This document shows, piece after piece, positions 17,101 through 25,104 of a DNA stretch of 64,000 nucleotides. How positions within the stretch are numbered: position 1 is the first letter of the stretch; each line of letters begins with the position of its first letter. The translations under genes were made by a program, and so were the position numbers. Origin of the DNA: Larkinella rosea. Its GTDB lineage: Bacteria; Bacteroidota; Bacteroidia; Cytophagales; Spirosomataceae. A model generated the notes under the pieces. The model was given only the letters and a program-made list of their open reading frames with translations, was not told the DNA's origin and did not search any database. The stretch spans positions 1,489,941-1,553,940 of the forward strand of contig NZ_RQJO01000007.1 in NCBI RefSeq assembly GCF_003858635.1, given 5' to 3'.

Positions 17101-17244
17101 TGAATCGACAATGATCGTGGCATTCGTGAACGCGTACAATCCCGATCGTTCATCGTATACGCCATTTCGGGGAAAGGTAACTTGCGACCAACCAACCTGG
17201 GCAATACCCCAGGCCAGCACGGCAGTCAGGAAAAGTTTCCGCAT
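14179..17244 (-). CDS. Secreted double-domain amidohydrolase
   Basis: A 1021-residue protein with signal peptide (cleavage near VGWSQ21). It contains two amidohydrolase units. The N-terminal unit (about 35-440) lacks the HxH motif: the sequence reads IYPSLVDIDSDYG, Asp in place of the histidines. A beta-rich linker (about 440-560) follows. The C-terminal unit (about 570-1000) is intact: HSH after NGIIDE (about 631-633), His in ITCHSYVQ and FTHILEGY, and Asp in SINSDDAE. The probable role is hydrolysis of a cyclic amide or dipeptide in the periplasm; substrate unknown. The gene is upstream of, and probably cotranscribed with, the 434-residue relative. The charged tail (EDVEGAMAEGEERQAEK) abuts the hairpin. 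Confidence 0.9.
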   Translation of the reverse strand: MRKLFLTAVLAWGIAQVGWSQVTFPRNGVYDERSGLYAFTNATIIVDSKTTLDGATLLIRNGRIEAVGKTVSIPAGTVVTDLKGKRIYPSLVDIDSDYGMPALQRNAPGGGRGAPQYDSNKKGAFNWNQAIQPETEASAVFKANVPQALELRKLGFGAVVTHPHDGIARGSSALVTLADDRENLVMIRERVSGHYSFSKGTSTQTYPNSPMGAVALLRQTYYDADWYKKAGKTAEANISLAAFNQLQSLPSVFEVPDKLGVLRADKIGEEFGVQYIIKSAGDEYQRLDEVKATGASLIVPVNFPQAFDVEDAWDADNVTLAEMKHWEMAPANPAMLAKSGIPFALTTANLRNKTDFWANLRKAIDYGLTEQQALAALTTTPAQLLKIDNEVGSLKTDLLANFIITSDNLFSPDNVILENWIRGKQYVYSDKNTPDLRGTYALTIGDRSNLKLTITGKPGKPEYQVLVDTVKVTPKISVANDLLSIQLQLDKKQPGVATPGTTRLTGYREGTSLKGEGELPDGKTVKWTAVLSQPFSMTATAKGDSAKKTAPEYGKLLFPFVGMGNLEKPKAQTLLIRNATVWTNEKDGILPTTDVLVQNGKIAQIGKNLTAPAGAQTIDGTGKHLTNGIIDEHSHIALYSINEGGQSSSAEVRMSDVVNSEDINIYRQLAGGVTTSQLLHGSANSIGGQSAIVKLKWGESPQEMMLKGADGFIKFALGENVKQSNWGDAVRIRFPQTRMGVEQVYFDHFTRAREYDNAWKAYNALSTKEKARAVPPRRDVELDALAEILNKKRFITCHSYVQSEINMLMKVADSLGFKVNTFTHILEGYKVADKMAKHGVGGSTFADWWAYKMEVKDAIPYNAALMARAGVTVSINSDDAEMARRLNQEAAKAVEYGGISEEDAWKMVTLNPAKLLHLDNKLGSIRAGKDADLVLWNNNPLAIYARPEKTIIDGTVYFDAQDEDRKHDELQKERARLIQKMLTAKAGGAQTQRPTFRRQRMFHCEDVEGAMAEGEERQAEK

Positions 17245-17284
17245 GTAGGAATTAGTTAGGTGATGAGAAACGTAGACAATTTTA

Positions 17285-17292
17285 CAAATCTA
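17285..17292 (-). promoter_or_regulatory. Bacteroidota-type -7 box for the double amidohydrolase
   Basis: The minus strand reads TAGATTTG, matching TAnnTTTG, 41 bases before the ATG. No clear -33 element was found at the expected distance. Confidence 0.35.
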
Positions 17293-17449
17293 CGAAAGGA
17301 GTAACTTCATCGACCTATTAAAATGGAACTAAATCCCACGAAATTCTGGCCGAAATCCGTTTTTCACGCAGATAAGCAAGCCACTTTGAACAAAATCGGA
17401 ACGAATTTGCGTCTGGCCGGAATAAAAATGCGGTCAATTCGAAAAGCAA

Positions 17450-18652
17450 TCACTTTTCCCTCTTTCGGCTGATCACCGGACAGCGTTTAAACGGTTTGGT
17501 TCGGTCGAACAGGTAGCGGTACGTAACGTGGGTTTTGACAATCGTTGAACCCAACTGGCTGACAAACCGCACCATAATCGGGTTAAAATCACCCACCCAG
17601 TTCATTTCCAGTTCGGTATATTGAAAAGCGGGATTGTGGGCGGCTTCGTGGGGCATCCGGAGCGCAATGGCCGCTTCGAGCCCTTTTCCCTGGTGGGCGG
17701 GAGCCACACCAAACACGACGCCGAACGCCTTGTGGTTGGTTTTACGCAGCATGTGCCACAAAAACTTCAGTTTCCCGACCAGATCCAGTTTGCCGTTGAC
17801 GTGCTTGAACACCTGATTGAGTTCGGGCAGGCAAACGAAAAAAGCCACGGGCTCCTCGCCATAGTAAGCAAAGTAGATGATCTTTTCGTCGATGACCGGT
17901 TTCAGTTTCTGCATCAACAGTTGCGCCTGACCAGCCGACATTTCCTTTACGCCACTGTGCCCTCCCCAGGCCGCGTTGTAGATGTGCCGGAATTGCTCGG
18001 CGGCTGCGGGCAGTTGCCGCTTGTCGATGGTGCGAAAGCTGTAGTCGGGGTTTTCGTAGATGCGCTGGGCCCGGTCTTTCACGGTCTGCGACATATTGAC
18101 CAGTTTCGACCAGGTGGTTGGAATTCCGAACGTAAACTGTTTGAAGTAATCCTGAAAACCGTATTCCTCGAAAAAGGCAATATAGTACGGTTTTGTATAC
18201 GGCATGCAGTAATTCGGCTCCCGGTCAAACCCATCCACCAGCAAGCCCCACCAGCGGTCGCGATCCCCGAAGTTGATGGGTCCGTCCATCGCTTCCATCC
18301 CCCGGTTTTGCAGCCAGCTTTTGGCCGTATCGAAAAGCAGAAACGCGGCCGCCCGATCGTTGATGCACTCAAAAAAGCCCAGCCCGCCCGTCGGTTGGTC
18401 ATTGTCGAGATTGGCAATGTCGCGGTCGATGAAAGCGGCAATGCGCCCAATCGTTTCCTGACGATCGTTGATCAGCAAAAACCGAATACTCTCGCCGTTT
18501 TCGAACCGTTTGTTACGGGTGGGATCAAAAACCTCTTCGACATCGGTGTCCAGCGGCCGTATCCAATTGGGATTATCGCGGTACAGTCGGACCGGAAACT
18601 GAATAAACTCACGTTGGTATCTGGCGTTTTGGGCAACCTCAATTATCTGCAT
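17450..18652 (-). CDS. GNAT-like acetyltransferase superfamily protein, about 400 residues
   Basis: A 400-residue cytosolic protein of a family widespread in Bacteroidota and usually called hypothetical or N-acetyltransferase. It starts with a GNAT-like unit (FIQFPVRLYRDNPNWIRPL, then ETIGRIAAFID), includes the highly conserved block MDGPINFGDRDRWWGLLVDG, and ends with a second GNAT-like unit whose acetyl-CoA loop reads APAHQGKGLEAAI. The substrate is unknown. It is transcribed alone; 343 bp of mostly non-coding DNA separate its start from the next gene. Confidence 0.82.
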   Translation of the reverse strand: MQIIEVAQNARYQREFIQFPVRLYRDNPNWIRPLDTDVEEVFDPTRNKRFENGESIRFLLINDRQETIGRIAAFIDRDIANLDNDQPTGGLGFFECINDRAAAFLLFDTAKSWLQNRGMEAMDGPINFGDRDRWWGLLVDGFDREPNYCMPYTKPYYIAFFEEYGFQDYFKQFTFGIPTTWSKLVNMSQTVKDRAQRIYENPDYSFRTIDKRQLPAAAEQFRHIYNAAWGGHSGVKEMSAGQAQLLMQKLKPVIDEKIIYFAYYGEEPVAFFVCLPELNQVFKHVNGKLDLVGKLKFLWHMLRKTNHKAFGVVFGVAPAHQGKGLEAAIALRMPHEAAHNPAFQYTELEMNWVGDFNPIMVRFVSQLGSTIVKTHVTYRYLFDRTKPFKRCPVISRKREK

Positions 18653-18686
18653 TCAGCCGTCGCATTTGGGGTTGCAAATGTACTGA

Positions 18687-18747
18687 TCAATACCGGTTTT
18701 TCAACCGATTCAGCATAAACACATTCACGACTTCTGCCGGTCGGAAA
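18687..18747 (-). pseudogene. 3' scrap of a sugar isomerase/epimerase gene
   Basis: The minus strand between 18747 and the TGA at 18687-18689 reads EVVNVFMLNRLKNRY, almost the same as the end of the intact isomerase at 20218 (VNVFMLNLLKNRYSVG). The two copies are also similar at DNA level over about 40 bases (18690-18727 and 20230-20267). They flank the acyltransferase gene at 18996 in the same orientation, which points to a duplication or insertion scar. Confidence 0.65.
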
Positions 18748-18995
18748 TCGAGGAAAGATGGTTTAGTCCCTTACGCTTACCATTCGCTCAAAAATTTAAC
18801 CACCGACCGGGACGAAAAAGTATATTCGTTCGATTTCTTAACATAAGAAACTATCAATCAATAGGTTAATCTTTTCATATCTGATCTTTTACGAATGATT
18901 TATTGTCATCGGTTTGAAATAACACGACTCATTCAACGCATGCATTTCTATTCATATACCTACTACTCCTTCTGTCAATCCATTTAAAAACCGGC
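18748..18995. other. Intergenic region upstream of the acyltransferase gene
   Basis: Moderately AT-rich and non-coding; it must carry the acyltransferase promoter, but I see no confident -7/-33 pair and no repeat. Confidence 0.5.
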
Positions 18996-20213
18996 ATGAA
19001 ACCCTCAACTCCGTACTTAGCCAATCTTACTCCCCTGCGCGGAATTGCCGCCCTGCTCACGGTTATTTACCACGCCGACCTGATGCTGGGAATGGGTGGG
19101 AACCTCCTGGTAAAATTTGAAGATTCCTGGCTCATTAACCGGATGTATCTGATGGTGGATTTCTTCTTCATCCTGAGCGGTTTTGTGCTGTGCCATGTTT
19201 ACGGTAAATGGTTTCAGGATTCAGTGGAAAGTCCTGAATTCAAGCGATTTACCATTGCCCGATTTGCGCGGGTTTATCCGCTGCATTTCGTTTCCCTGCT
19301 GGCGACGGTTGCCATTTTTGGTGTTTCAGGCTGGCTTGGCATTCCCAAAAATCCGGTGCTGGAGGCTAATAATAACCTCTATTCATTCCTTACCAACCTG
19401 TTTCTGCTCCAGGCCATGAACCTGCACGACTGGTTTTCGTGGACCCATGCCGCCTGGTCGATCTCGGTGGAATGGTGGATGTACATGCTGTTTCCGTTTC
19501 TGGTCAAACCGTTTATGCAGTTGAAACCGCTGGGCCGAATCGCCGTTGTGCTGGCCTGTTTCGGCGGTTATCTAGTTCTGACGTTTCTGATCATTCCGAA
19601 TTTACCCGCACCAGCCGCCCTCCCCTTTTTCAAACCCGATCCCCTGAACAATACCGTCAATGCAGCCGTTCAATACGGTTTTCTGCGGTGCCTGTGCGGT
19701 TTTGTCCTCGGCATGTTGATGTATCAGGGGTATCGCGAAAACTGGGGGAAATCGTGGCTGGCGAACGGTTTTACATTGTCTTTTCTAACCGTCGGACTCT
19801 TTACCTGCATGCATTTTGCCCTGGCGGATGTGTTTTCCGTGAGTTTTTTGCCGTTCATTCTGTTGTCGGCTGCGTACGGCAGTCCATTTATGGACCGGTT
19901 TCTGGGAACGAAACCCTTGCAACGGCTGGGCGACTGGTCGTTTTCAATTTACCTCGTTCACCAACCGTTGCTGTTCCTGCTCGGAAACGCCTATGCGTAT
20001 CACCAATTCGCACAGGACGGCGCGTATGGGCAACCGCCAAAACCGGATTGGCTCACCGGCTGGCTGCTTACGCTGGCATTTATTGTCATTACACTGGCCG
20101 TTTCGGCACTGACGTATCGCTCGGTTGAAGTTCCGGCCAGAAATTACATCAACAACCGGTTTGGTGGCCGAAAAAAAGTATATACCGCCGATCCGTCGGC
20201 AACGACTGCCTGA
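18996..20213 (+). CDS. Acyltransferase family 3 membrane protein
   Basis: A 405-residue multi-pass protein with the family signature LTPLRGIAALLTVIYHADLM, containing the catalytic His, then MVDFFFILSGFVLCHVYG and a late WSFSIYLVHQPLLFLLG. It should transfer an acyl group across or on the inner membrane to a glycan or lipid. It differs in sequence from the paralogue at 8618. It converges on the isomerase gene with 4 bases between stops and is framed by two copies of the isomerase 3' end, suggesting that it entered this place secondarily. Confidence 0.9.
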   Translation: MKPSTPYLANLTPLRGIAALLTVIYHADLMLGMGGNLLVKFEDSWLINRMYLMVDFFFILSGFVLCHVYGKWFQDSVESPEFKRFTIARFARVYPLHFVSLLATVAIFGVSGWLGIPKNPVLEANNNLYSFLTNLFLLQAMNLHDWFSWTHAAWSISVEWWMYMLFPFLVKPFMQLKPLGRIAVVLACFGGYLVLTFLIIPNLPAPAALPFFKPDPLNNTVNAAVQYGFLRCLCGFVLGMLMYQGYRENWGKSWLANGFTLSFLTVGLFTCMHFALADVFSVSFLPFILLSAAYGSPFMDRFLGTKPLQRLGDWSFSIYLVHQPLLFLLGNAYAYHQFAQDGAYGQPPKPDWLTGWLLTLAFIVITLAVSALTYRSVEVPARNYINNRFGGRKKVYTADPSATTA

Positions 20214-20217
20214 ACCA

Positions 20218-21027
20218 TTACCCCACGGAATACCGGTTTTTCAACAGATTCAGCATGAACACATTTACATCCCACTGACTGGCGACCGGCATTTGGGTAT
20301 AGGGCAAAGTGTGCAAATACGGCGCCGGGCCAAACTCGGTTGTGACGGTCAACCCGGTTTTAGCCTCCCGATGCGTGGCCACCACCTGATCCCACCAGGT
20401 GAGGTGAGCCTCCAGAAAAGGTGCCCATTCCGGAGCGCGCGGATCACTGACCTGCGGTCCTTCGGGATGCCCCACCCGGCTGTGAATGTGATCGGTGTGG
20501 CGAATAGCCAGTTTGACGGCATCGTCCTGATTCTCAAGCATGGATTCGTGCACCGCACACCAGTGCGAAATGTCGAGCGCCAGCCGGAGATTAGGAAGTT
20601 TTTGCAGGTAATCGCGGGTGATGTGGGCCGCAAACAGGGATTTGCCGCGGTGGGTTTCGTGGATGATTTTCACCCCGGTTTCACCCGAGATCCGGTCGGC
20701 CACCTCGAACAACCGGCGGTTTTGTTCAAACGTAAAAAAGTCCTTCCCCGTCTGGCAATTGATGAATAATGGCTTAGCTGCACTCAAATGCCGCAGGTAT
20801 TTTTCGTAATTTCGGGCGTGCTCATCCAGATCCGTTTCAAACGATTGAAAATACTGCCCGATCAACGCCAGTCCATGTTTGTCCAGACTTTCCAGAATGG
20901 TGTTTTTATCAGCCACATCGAACGGCACGGCAATTTCAACGCCATTGTATCCAGCCGCTTTCACGTTCTCACAAAACCGGTCGAACGGCAGCGTATTTCC
21001 CCAGGCAGGTGCAAAAAACTTAATCAT
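20218..21027 (-). CDS. Sugar phosphate isomerase/epimerase family (TIM barrel), cytosolic
   Basis: A 269-residue xylose-isomerase-like TIM-barrel protein without signal peptide. Typical landmarks are YNGVEIAVPF near the N-terminus, IIHETHRGKSLFA (metal ligand Glu and His), LALDISHWCAVHESML and HIHSRVGHPEG. It is the last gene of the minus-strand sugar operon starting at 24989. Members are isomerases, epimerases or, in 3-keto-sugar clusters, lyases/hydratases; the latter fits the company of a Gfo/Idh/MocA dehydrogenase and a DUF1080 protein. Confidence 0.88.
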   Translation of the reverse strand: MIKFFAPAWGNTLPFDRFCENVKAAGYNGVEIAVPFDVADKNTILESLDKHGLALIGQYFQSFETDLDEHARNYEKYLRHLSAAKPLFINCQTGKDFFTFEQNRRLFEVADRISGETGVKIIHETHRGKSLFAAHITRDYLQKLPNLRLALDISHWCAVHESMLENQDDAVKLAIRHTDHIHSRVGHPEGPQVSDPRAPEWAPFLEAHLTWWDQVVATHREAKTGLTVTTEFGPAPYLHTLPYTQMPVASQWDVNVFMLNLLKNRYSVG

Positions 21028-21057
21028 TTTTAAGAGGTAAGGTTTTCAGTTTGGCTA

Positions 21058-21131
21058 GAATGACGATTGACCATTGACCATTGTCAATCGTCTGCTTTCA
21101 ATGGTCAATCGTCGATGGTCAATCGTCATTC
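21058..21131. repeat. Hairpin of tandem TGACCAT units
   Basis: GAATGACGATTGACCAT at the left is perfectly repeated in inverse at the right end (21115-21131), and both arms continue with further TTGACCATTG/CAATGGTCAA units, so each arm is itself a short tandem array. It ends one base before the stop codon of the PhyH gene. Confidence 0.85.
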
Positions 21132-21923
21132 TCACCTTTTCACCAGAAAATCCGCCGTTTCCGAAATACCGGCTTCATCTTCCGCCAGCAGGTCGCCGTC
21201 ATAAAAATCGATGGGCGTATAGCTACTTTCGTGGACATCCTTATACGGTTTGTTGCTGGCCAGGTTATATGCCGTGATGATCGACCAGCGGGGTTTGTCC
21301 GAGAGGTTAGCTGCCGAAGCATGAAGGGTATTGCAGTGGAAAAATGCCGTGTCGCCGGGCTCCATTTCCAGGTATTCCAGTGGCATAATTTTCAGGGCCT
21401 CGTTCACCTTTTCCAGATCCGCCCCCACCTGTTCGCCCGAAAAACCGTGTTCGACCCGACCCATTTTATGCGATCCTTTGATCATCTGAAGACAGCCATT
21501 CTCCTGGGTTGCGGGCGTCAAAGCCGTCAGCACCGAAAGCATATCAGGAAACAGAAAACCGTTGTTTTTGTACCAGTATCCGTAATCCTGGTGCCACTCC
21601 CAGGCCCCCCCCGTCCGAGGTTCTTTCTGCATCAGCTTGGAATGGTAATGAGCCGCCCGCCCGCCCAGAATCTGCTCTACTCCTTGCAGAATCCGCGCCG
21701 AACGGGCAAATTTACTGTACAGGCTGTCGTCCAGCGCATACCAGAGCGCCAGCCGGGTTTTCATCCCCGAGGCATCGACCCGGTCGTAGGTTTTCGTGGT
21801 CAAAACCGCATCGCCGACGGCCACTCCGTAAAGCCGTTCCACTTCAGCTTTCGTAAAAAGATTGCGAACGATCACGTAACCGTCTCGCTGGTAAGTTTCG
21901 AGGTGTTCGGAAGTAAAGGTCAT
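21132..21923 (-). CDS. Phytanoyl-CoA dioxygenase (PhyH) family protein
   Basis: A 263-residue non-haem Fe(II)/2-oxoglutarate-dependent oxygenase. The iron ligands are visible as HQD (His111, Asp113) and His201 in CNTLHASAAN; Arg212 (KPRWS) is suitably placed to bind 2-oxoglutarate. The substrate is unknown, but the gene lies inside the sugar operon (44 bp from the secreted isomerase-like gene), where PhyH proteins are common partners. It would hydroxylate a small molecule in the cytosol. Confidence 0.9.
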   Translation of the reverse strand: MTFTSEHLETYQRDGYVIVRNLFTKAEVERLYGVAVGDAVLTTKTYDRVDASGMKTRLALWYALDDSLYSKFARSARILQGVEQILGGRAAHYHSKLMQKEPRTGGAWEWHQDYGYWYKNNGFLFPDMLSVLTALTPATQENGCLQMIKGSHKMGRVEHGFSGEQVGADLEKVNEALKIMPLEYLEMEPGDTAFFHCNTLHASAANLSDKPRWSIITAYNLASNKPYKDVHESSYTPIDFYDGDLLAEDEAGISETADFLVKR

Positions 21924-21967
21924 GATTTCGGGTAAATAGAGAAGAAAGATGAATGCGAAAAAGCCCT

Positions 21968-22873
21968 TCAGCGTTTCACCATACGTGTTTTATAGTGTTT
22001 CCAGACGGCCATTGTATTTCGAAGATTGGTCGGTTTGTCTCCTTTCATAGCGTAACACTGCACGCCGATCGGGCCCTTGAATGCCAAATCCTGCACCGCA
22101 AACCGCACCAGTTCGTAGGTATCGAAACTGCCGGTTCCCAGCGGCAAAATGTACTGGTTCCAGATGCCGGTGGGCCCATTGTCCAGATTTGCGGCATCTA
22201 CGTTGTTGGCTCCGCTGATGGTCATCATTTTCAGGTGCGGTTTCAGCGAGGTAAGCAAGCCTTTCCAATCCGTCCGGTCGGCTTTGGGTGTAGTCGCGAG
22301 CCAATGGCAAAGATTAAACGTCAGCCCCACATTCGGTCGGTCGATCTGGTTGACCAACCGCAGCGCGTGATCGACCCGTTCGACATAAAAGCCAACGTGT
22401 GGATACAACGCGACCTGCAAATTCGCCGATTTTGCCCAGTCGGCCAGTTGCCGAATCTGGCGCACGACGATGGAATCGGCCATTCCGGACGATGAAGCAA
22501 ACCGTTTTTTATCACTGACAATGTAGGGAGCCAGTACGGTTTTGGAGTCTTTCAGCGCCCGGATGTCGGGTTCGATGCGCGGGTCGAGCGTCGGTGAATC
22601 GACATCGATTTTGATGTAAAAATACGAACCGGTAAACCGGTGTTTATCGAGTGCCGCTTTCATCCCCTCAAAGGAATCCAGCTGATTGATCTCCACACCG
22701 TCGAAACCGAGGCTTTTGATAAAGGCCACCTGCTGATCGAAGGTTTTGTAGGTCGAATCGCCCCGAATGGCGTTATGCAGGACAAAAAAGTCGTTCTGCA
22801 CTTTTGCCGGTTTTTGCGCCATTAACTGACCCGTCAGCAAAACCGCCCACAGGAAAAAAATCCGTTTTTTCAT
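21968..22873 (-). CDS. Secreted sugar isomerase/epimerase-like TIM barrel
   Basis: A 301-residue protein from the ATG at 22873, which yields a clean signal peptide (KKRIFFLWAVLLTGQLMAQ); the upstream ATG at 22900 would bury it. The body is a xylose-isomerase-like barrel: IKSLGFDGVEINQLD near the start, then LQVALYPHVGFYVER and VGLTFNLCHWLATT. It is 14 bp downstream of the Gfo/Idh/MocA gene. Export indicates that it acts in the periplasm with the DUF1080 protein, for example as a 3-keto-glycoside lyase/hydratase. Confidence 0.88.
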   Translation of the reverse strand: MKKRIFFLWAVLLTGQLMAQKPAKVQNDFFVLHNAIRGDSTYKTFDQQVAFIKSLGFDGVEINQLDSFEGMKAALDKHRFTGSYFYIKIDVDSPTLDPRIEPDIRALKDSKTVLAPYIVSDKKRFASSSGMADSIVVRQIRQLADWAKSANLQVALYPHVGFYVERVDHALRLVNQIDRPNVGLTFNLCHWLATTPKADRTDWKGLLTSLKPHLKMMTISGANNVDAANLDNGPTGIWNQYILPLGTGSFDTYELVRFAVQDLAFKGPIGVQCYAMKGDKPTNLRNTMAVWKHYKTRMVKR

Positions 22874-22887
22874 CGTCGATCCATGGA

Positions 22888-24258
22888 TTACATCGCCCAT
22901 TCTTTACGTGCCAATGGGGCCGCCAGCAAGGCATTGGCCGCATTATTACCTACGAATAATTCCTTTTCGGGATTCCAGCTCAATTTTTCACCTAACTGAC
23001 AGGCAATCAACCCAATCTGGGAGAGCGAAATCGTGCGGTGGCCCACTTCGATGGGTTCCAGCGTTTTGCGACCGGTTTTGATGGCGTCTACAAAATCAGC
23101 TTTATCCCAGAGGGTTTTCGACAAATCCAGCTCACTTCCCGACGGTTTTGACGTCAGCAGGGCGGGGTTGCTGCTGGTGATCACGCCCGGGTAATTATCG
23201 ACCAGAATCCAGCCTTCCGAACCCGTGTATTTAATACCCGGTTTGCTGGTGGGTGTTTGCCGGCAGGTGATTTCAACACCATTGGCATACCGGTAGGTCA
23301 CTGAAAAATTAATCATCGAGTTCCACAAACTTTTCGGAAACTCGCCGTTGCCTTCCACTTCCACCGGCCCCGAATATTCACTGTTGTTGGCCCATTGCGC
23401 CACGTCGAAATAATGAGCCCCCCAATTGGCAATCATGCCCTGCGCATAGGTGTCGACCCGCATCCAGTTCGGGCGTTTCGTCAAATCAAACGGCGTATGA
23501 ACCCGCATGTCGGTGTAGGGAACATACGGCATCGGGCCGAGCCACAACTCATAATCGAGTTCTTTCGGAACGGGCATATCCGGTTGGGGCGGAACGGGCG
23601 TCGGGTCCGAGGGAAATGAGATGTCGATTTTCTGCAACTTCCCGATTCGTCCATTCCGAACGAGTTCAACGGCATGATTCTGTGGACGAACCGAGCGAAA
23701 TTCACTGTCGGTACGATTCACCACACCGTATTTCTTCAGGGCGTCGACCAACGACCGGCCCTGATGGACGCTCATGCTAAGCGGTTTTTCGCAACTAATG
23801 TGCTTTTTTGCTTTGGCGGCCAGAATTCCCATCGGAACGTGCCAATAGTCGGGCGTCGAAATCATCACGGCATCGATGTCTTTGCGGGCAATGATTTCCC
23901 GAAAATCGCGGTGGGTCGAGCAGCCTTTGTACGTTCCGCCGGGTGTTTTTTTGGCGTAGTGCTTTTCGACCGCCGTTTTAGCCTGGTTCATCCGCCAGCT
24001 ATCGACGTCACAAACCGCTACAACCTGAACATCAGGCACATCGAGCAGACCCGGAATTCGGACGCCAAGCGCCTGAAGTTCGGAGCCCTGTAAATTCTGA
24101 CCATACCCTTGCCGGCCCGTGCCGATCAGGCCGATCGGAATGCGGTTCGAAGGTGCATTTTTACCAAATACCGAAGCCGGAACGATCGTCGGCAAGCCAA
24201 TCGTAGGCAGAGCCGTAGCGACTACGGCGCTATTTTTCAGGAAATGACGGCGGTTCAT
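22888..24258 (-). CDS. Gfo/Idh/MocA oxidoreductase with Tat-like signal
   Basis: A 456-residue protein. The N-terminus MNRRHFLKNSAVVATALPTI is a twin-arginine-type export signal of the RRxFLK kind. The Rossmann motif follows (IPIGLIGTGRQGYGQN), then the family block HISCEKPLSMS with the conserved EKP lysine, and a C-terminal substrate domain (NWGAHYFDVAQWA). It would oxidise or reduce a sugar with tightly bound NAD(P) in the periplasm. The start overlaps the DUF1080 stop by 4 bases (ATGA), showing translational coupling in one operon. Confidence 0.92.
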   Translation of the reverse strand: MNRRHFLKNSAVVATALPTIGLPTIVPASVFGKNAPSNRIPIGLIGTGRQGYGQNLQGSELQALGVRIPGLLDVPDVQVVAVCDVDSWRMNQAKTAVEKHYAKKTPGGTYKGCSTHRDFREIIARKDIDAVMISTPDYWHVPMGILAAKAKKHISCEKPLSMSVHQGRSLVDALKKYGVVNRTDSEFRSVRPQNHAVELVRNGRIGKLQKIDISFPSDPTPVPPQPDMPVPKELDYELWLGPMPYVPYTDMRVHTPFDLTKRPNWMRVDTYAQGMIANWGAHYFDVAQWANNSEYSGPVEVEGNGEFPKSLWNSMINFSVTYRYANGVEITCRQTPTSKPGIKYTGSEGWILVDNYPGVITSSNPALLTSKPSGSELDLSKTLWDKADFVDAIKTGRKTLEPIEVGHRTISLSQIGLIACQLGEKLSWNPEKELFVGNNAANALLAAPLARKEWAM

Positions 24259-24989
24259 GGGATGGGTTTAATTTTAAGGTTTCGGAAGGAAACACTGTGG
24301 CCATGATCCTGAAGCAGAATATGGCCTTCCGGAATCTGGGCAAAACCGGGATAATCCTTGAATTTGCTATCCATCACTCCCTGGCGGAAAGCCGCGGAGG
24401 TTCGGTCAACGGCCAGCACTTTTACGCCGTCGAGCCAATGTTCGATCCGGTTGTGGTTCACGACAATGCGCGATTGGTGCCACTGCCCCAGGGTGACATC
24501 GGGTTTGTTGGCCGCTACCACGTCGTAGATCGAAGCGGTTTTCAGATCGGCAGGGAGGTGTTTGTCGTTGTAAATGTAATCGGCATCGTCAATCAACTGG
24601 TACTCGTATCCCGCCTGCGAACCTTTGGCGGGTTTGGGCTGGCGTTCTTCGATGAAATACTTCACCCCACTGTTGCCGCCTTTGCCTAATTTCCAATCAA
24701 ACGCAAACTCGAAATTGCGGTATTTTTTCAAGGTCACAATATCCCCCGCATCGCCCGATTCGGCACCTTCGCGGAGTTCGCCCCGCAGTTCACCGTTTTT
24801 AACCACCCAGCCTTTGGCGGGAAATTGGTCGGCGTAGGCACCCCGCCAGCCGGTTGTGGTTTTGCCGTCGAAGAGCAATTCCCAACCGGCCTTTCGTTCG
24901 GCGGGAGTAAGCACATTGGCAGTTTGTGCGGAAATGACCGGGCTAACGAACCCCAGACAAACGGTTATTACAATTGATGCACTGTTCAT
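24255..24989 (-). CDS. Secreted DUF1080 protein (3-keto-disaccharide hydrolase family)
   Basis: A 244-residue protein with signal peptide (cleavage near VISAQ22) and a DUF1080/PF06439 jelly-roll: WELLFDGKTTTGWRG at the start, then FEFAFDWKLGKGGNSGVKYF, QYQLIDDADY and the closing HILLQDHGHSVSFRNLKIK. Members act on 3-keto-glycosides or are found in such clusters. It is the first gene of the operon reaching to 20218 and is divergent from an AraC regulator 115 bp away, which probably controls it. Confidence 0.9.
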   Translation of the reverse strand: MNSASIVITVCLGFVSPVISAQTANVLTPAERKAGWELLFDGKTTTGWRGAYADQFPAKGWVVKNGELRGELREGAESGDAGDIVTLKKYRNFEFAFDWKLGKGGNSGVKYFIEERQPKPAKGSQAGYEYQLIDDADYIYNDKHLPADLKTASIYDVVAANKPDVTLGQWHQSRIVVNHNRIEHWLDGVKVLAVDRTSAAFRQGVMDSKFKDYPGFAQIPEGHILLQDHGHSVSFRNLKIKPIP

Positions 24990-25039
24990 ACTGCAAATAT
25001 TCCGCTATTTTCTTTCATTATTCTGACACATCTTTTGCC

Positions 25040-25056
25040 AATTTTATAATAAAATT
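25040..25056. promoter_or_regulatory. Palindrome in the divergent sugar-operon/AraC intergenic region
   Basis: AATTTTAT-A-ATAAAATT is a perfect 17-bp palindrome, and GC pairs extend it to 23 bp with one mismatch. It lies midway between the two divergent starts. It may be an operator, but an AT-rich palindrome can also occur by chance. Confidence 0.3.
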
Positions 25057-25104
25057 TGCACCTTTCACCTTTTTACAGGAAATACTGCAAATAATTTATA
25101 ATCT

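Noticed and set aside
17621-18718. Plus-strand frame of 365 codons opposite the GNAT-like gene
   Set aside because: Shadow frame; the conserved MDGPINFGDRDRWWG block is on the minus strand.
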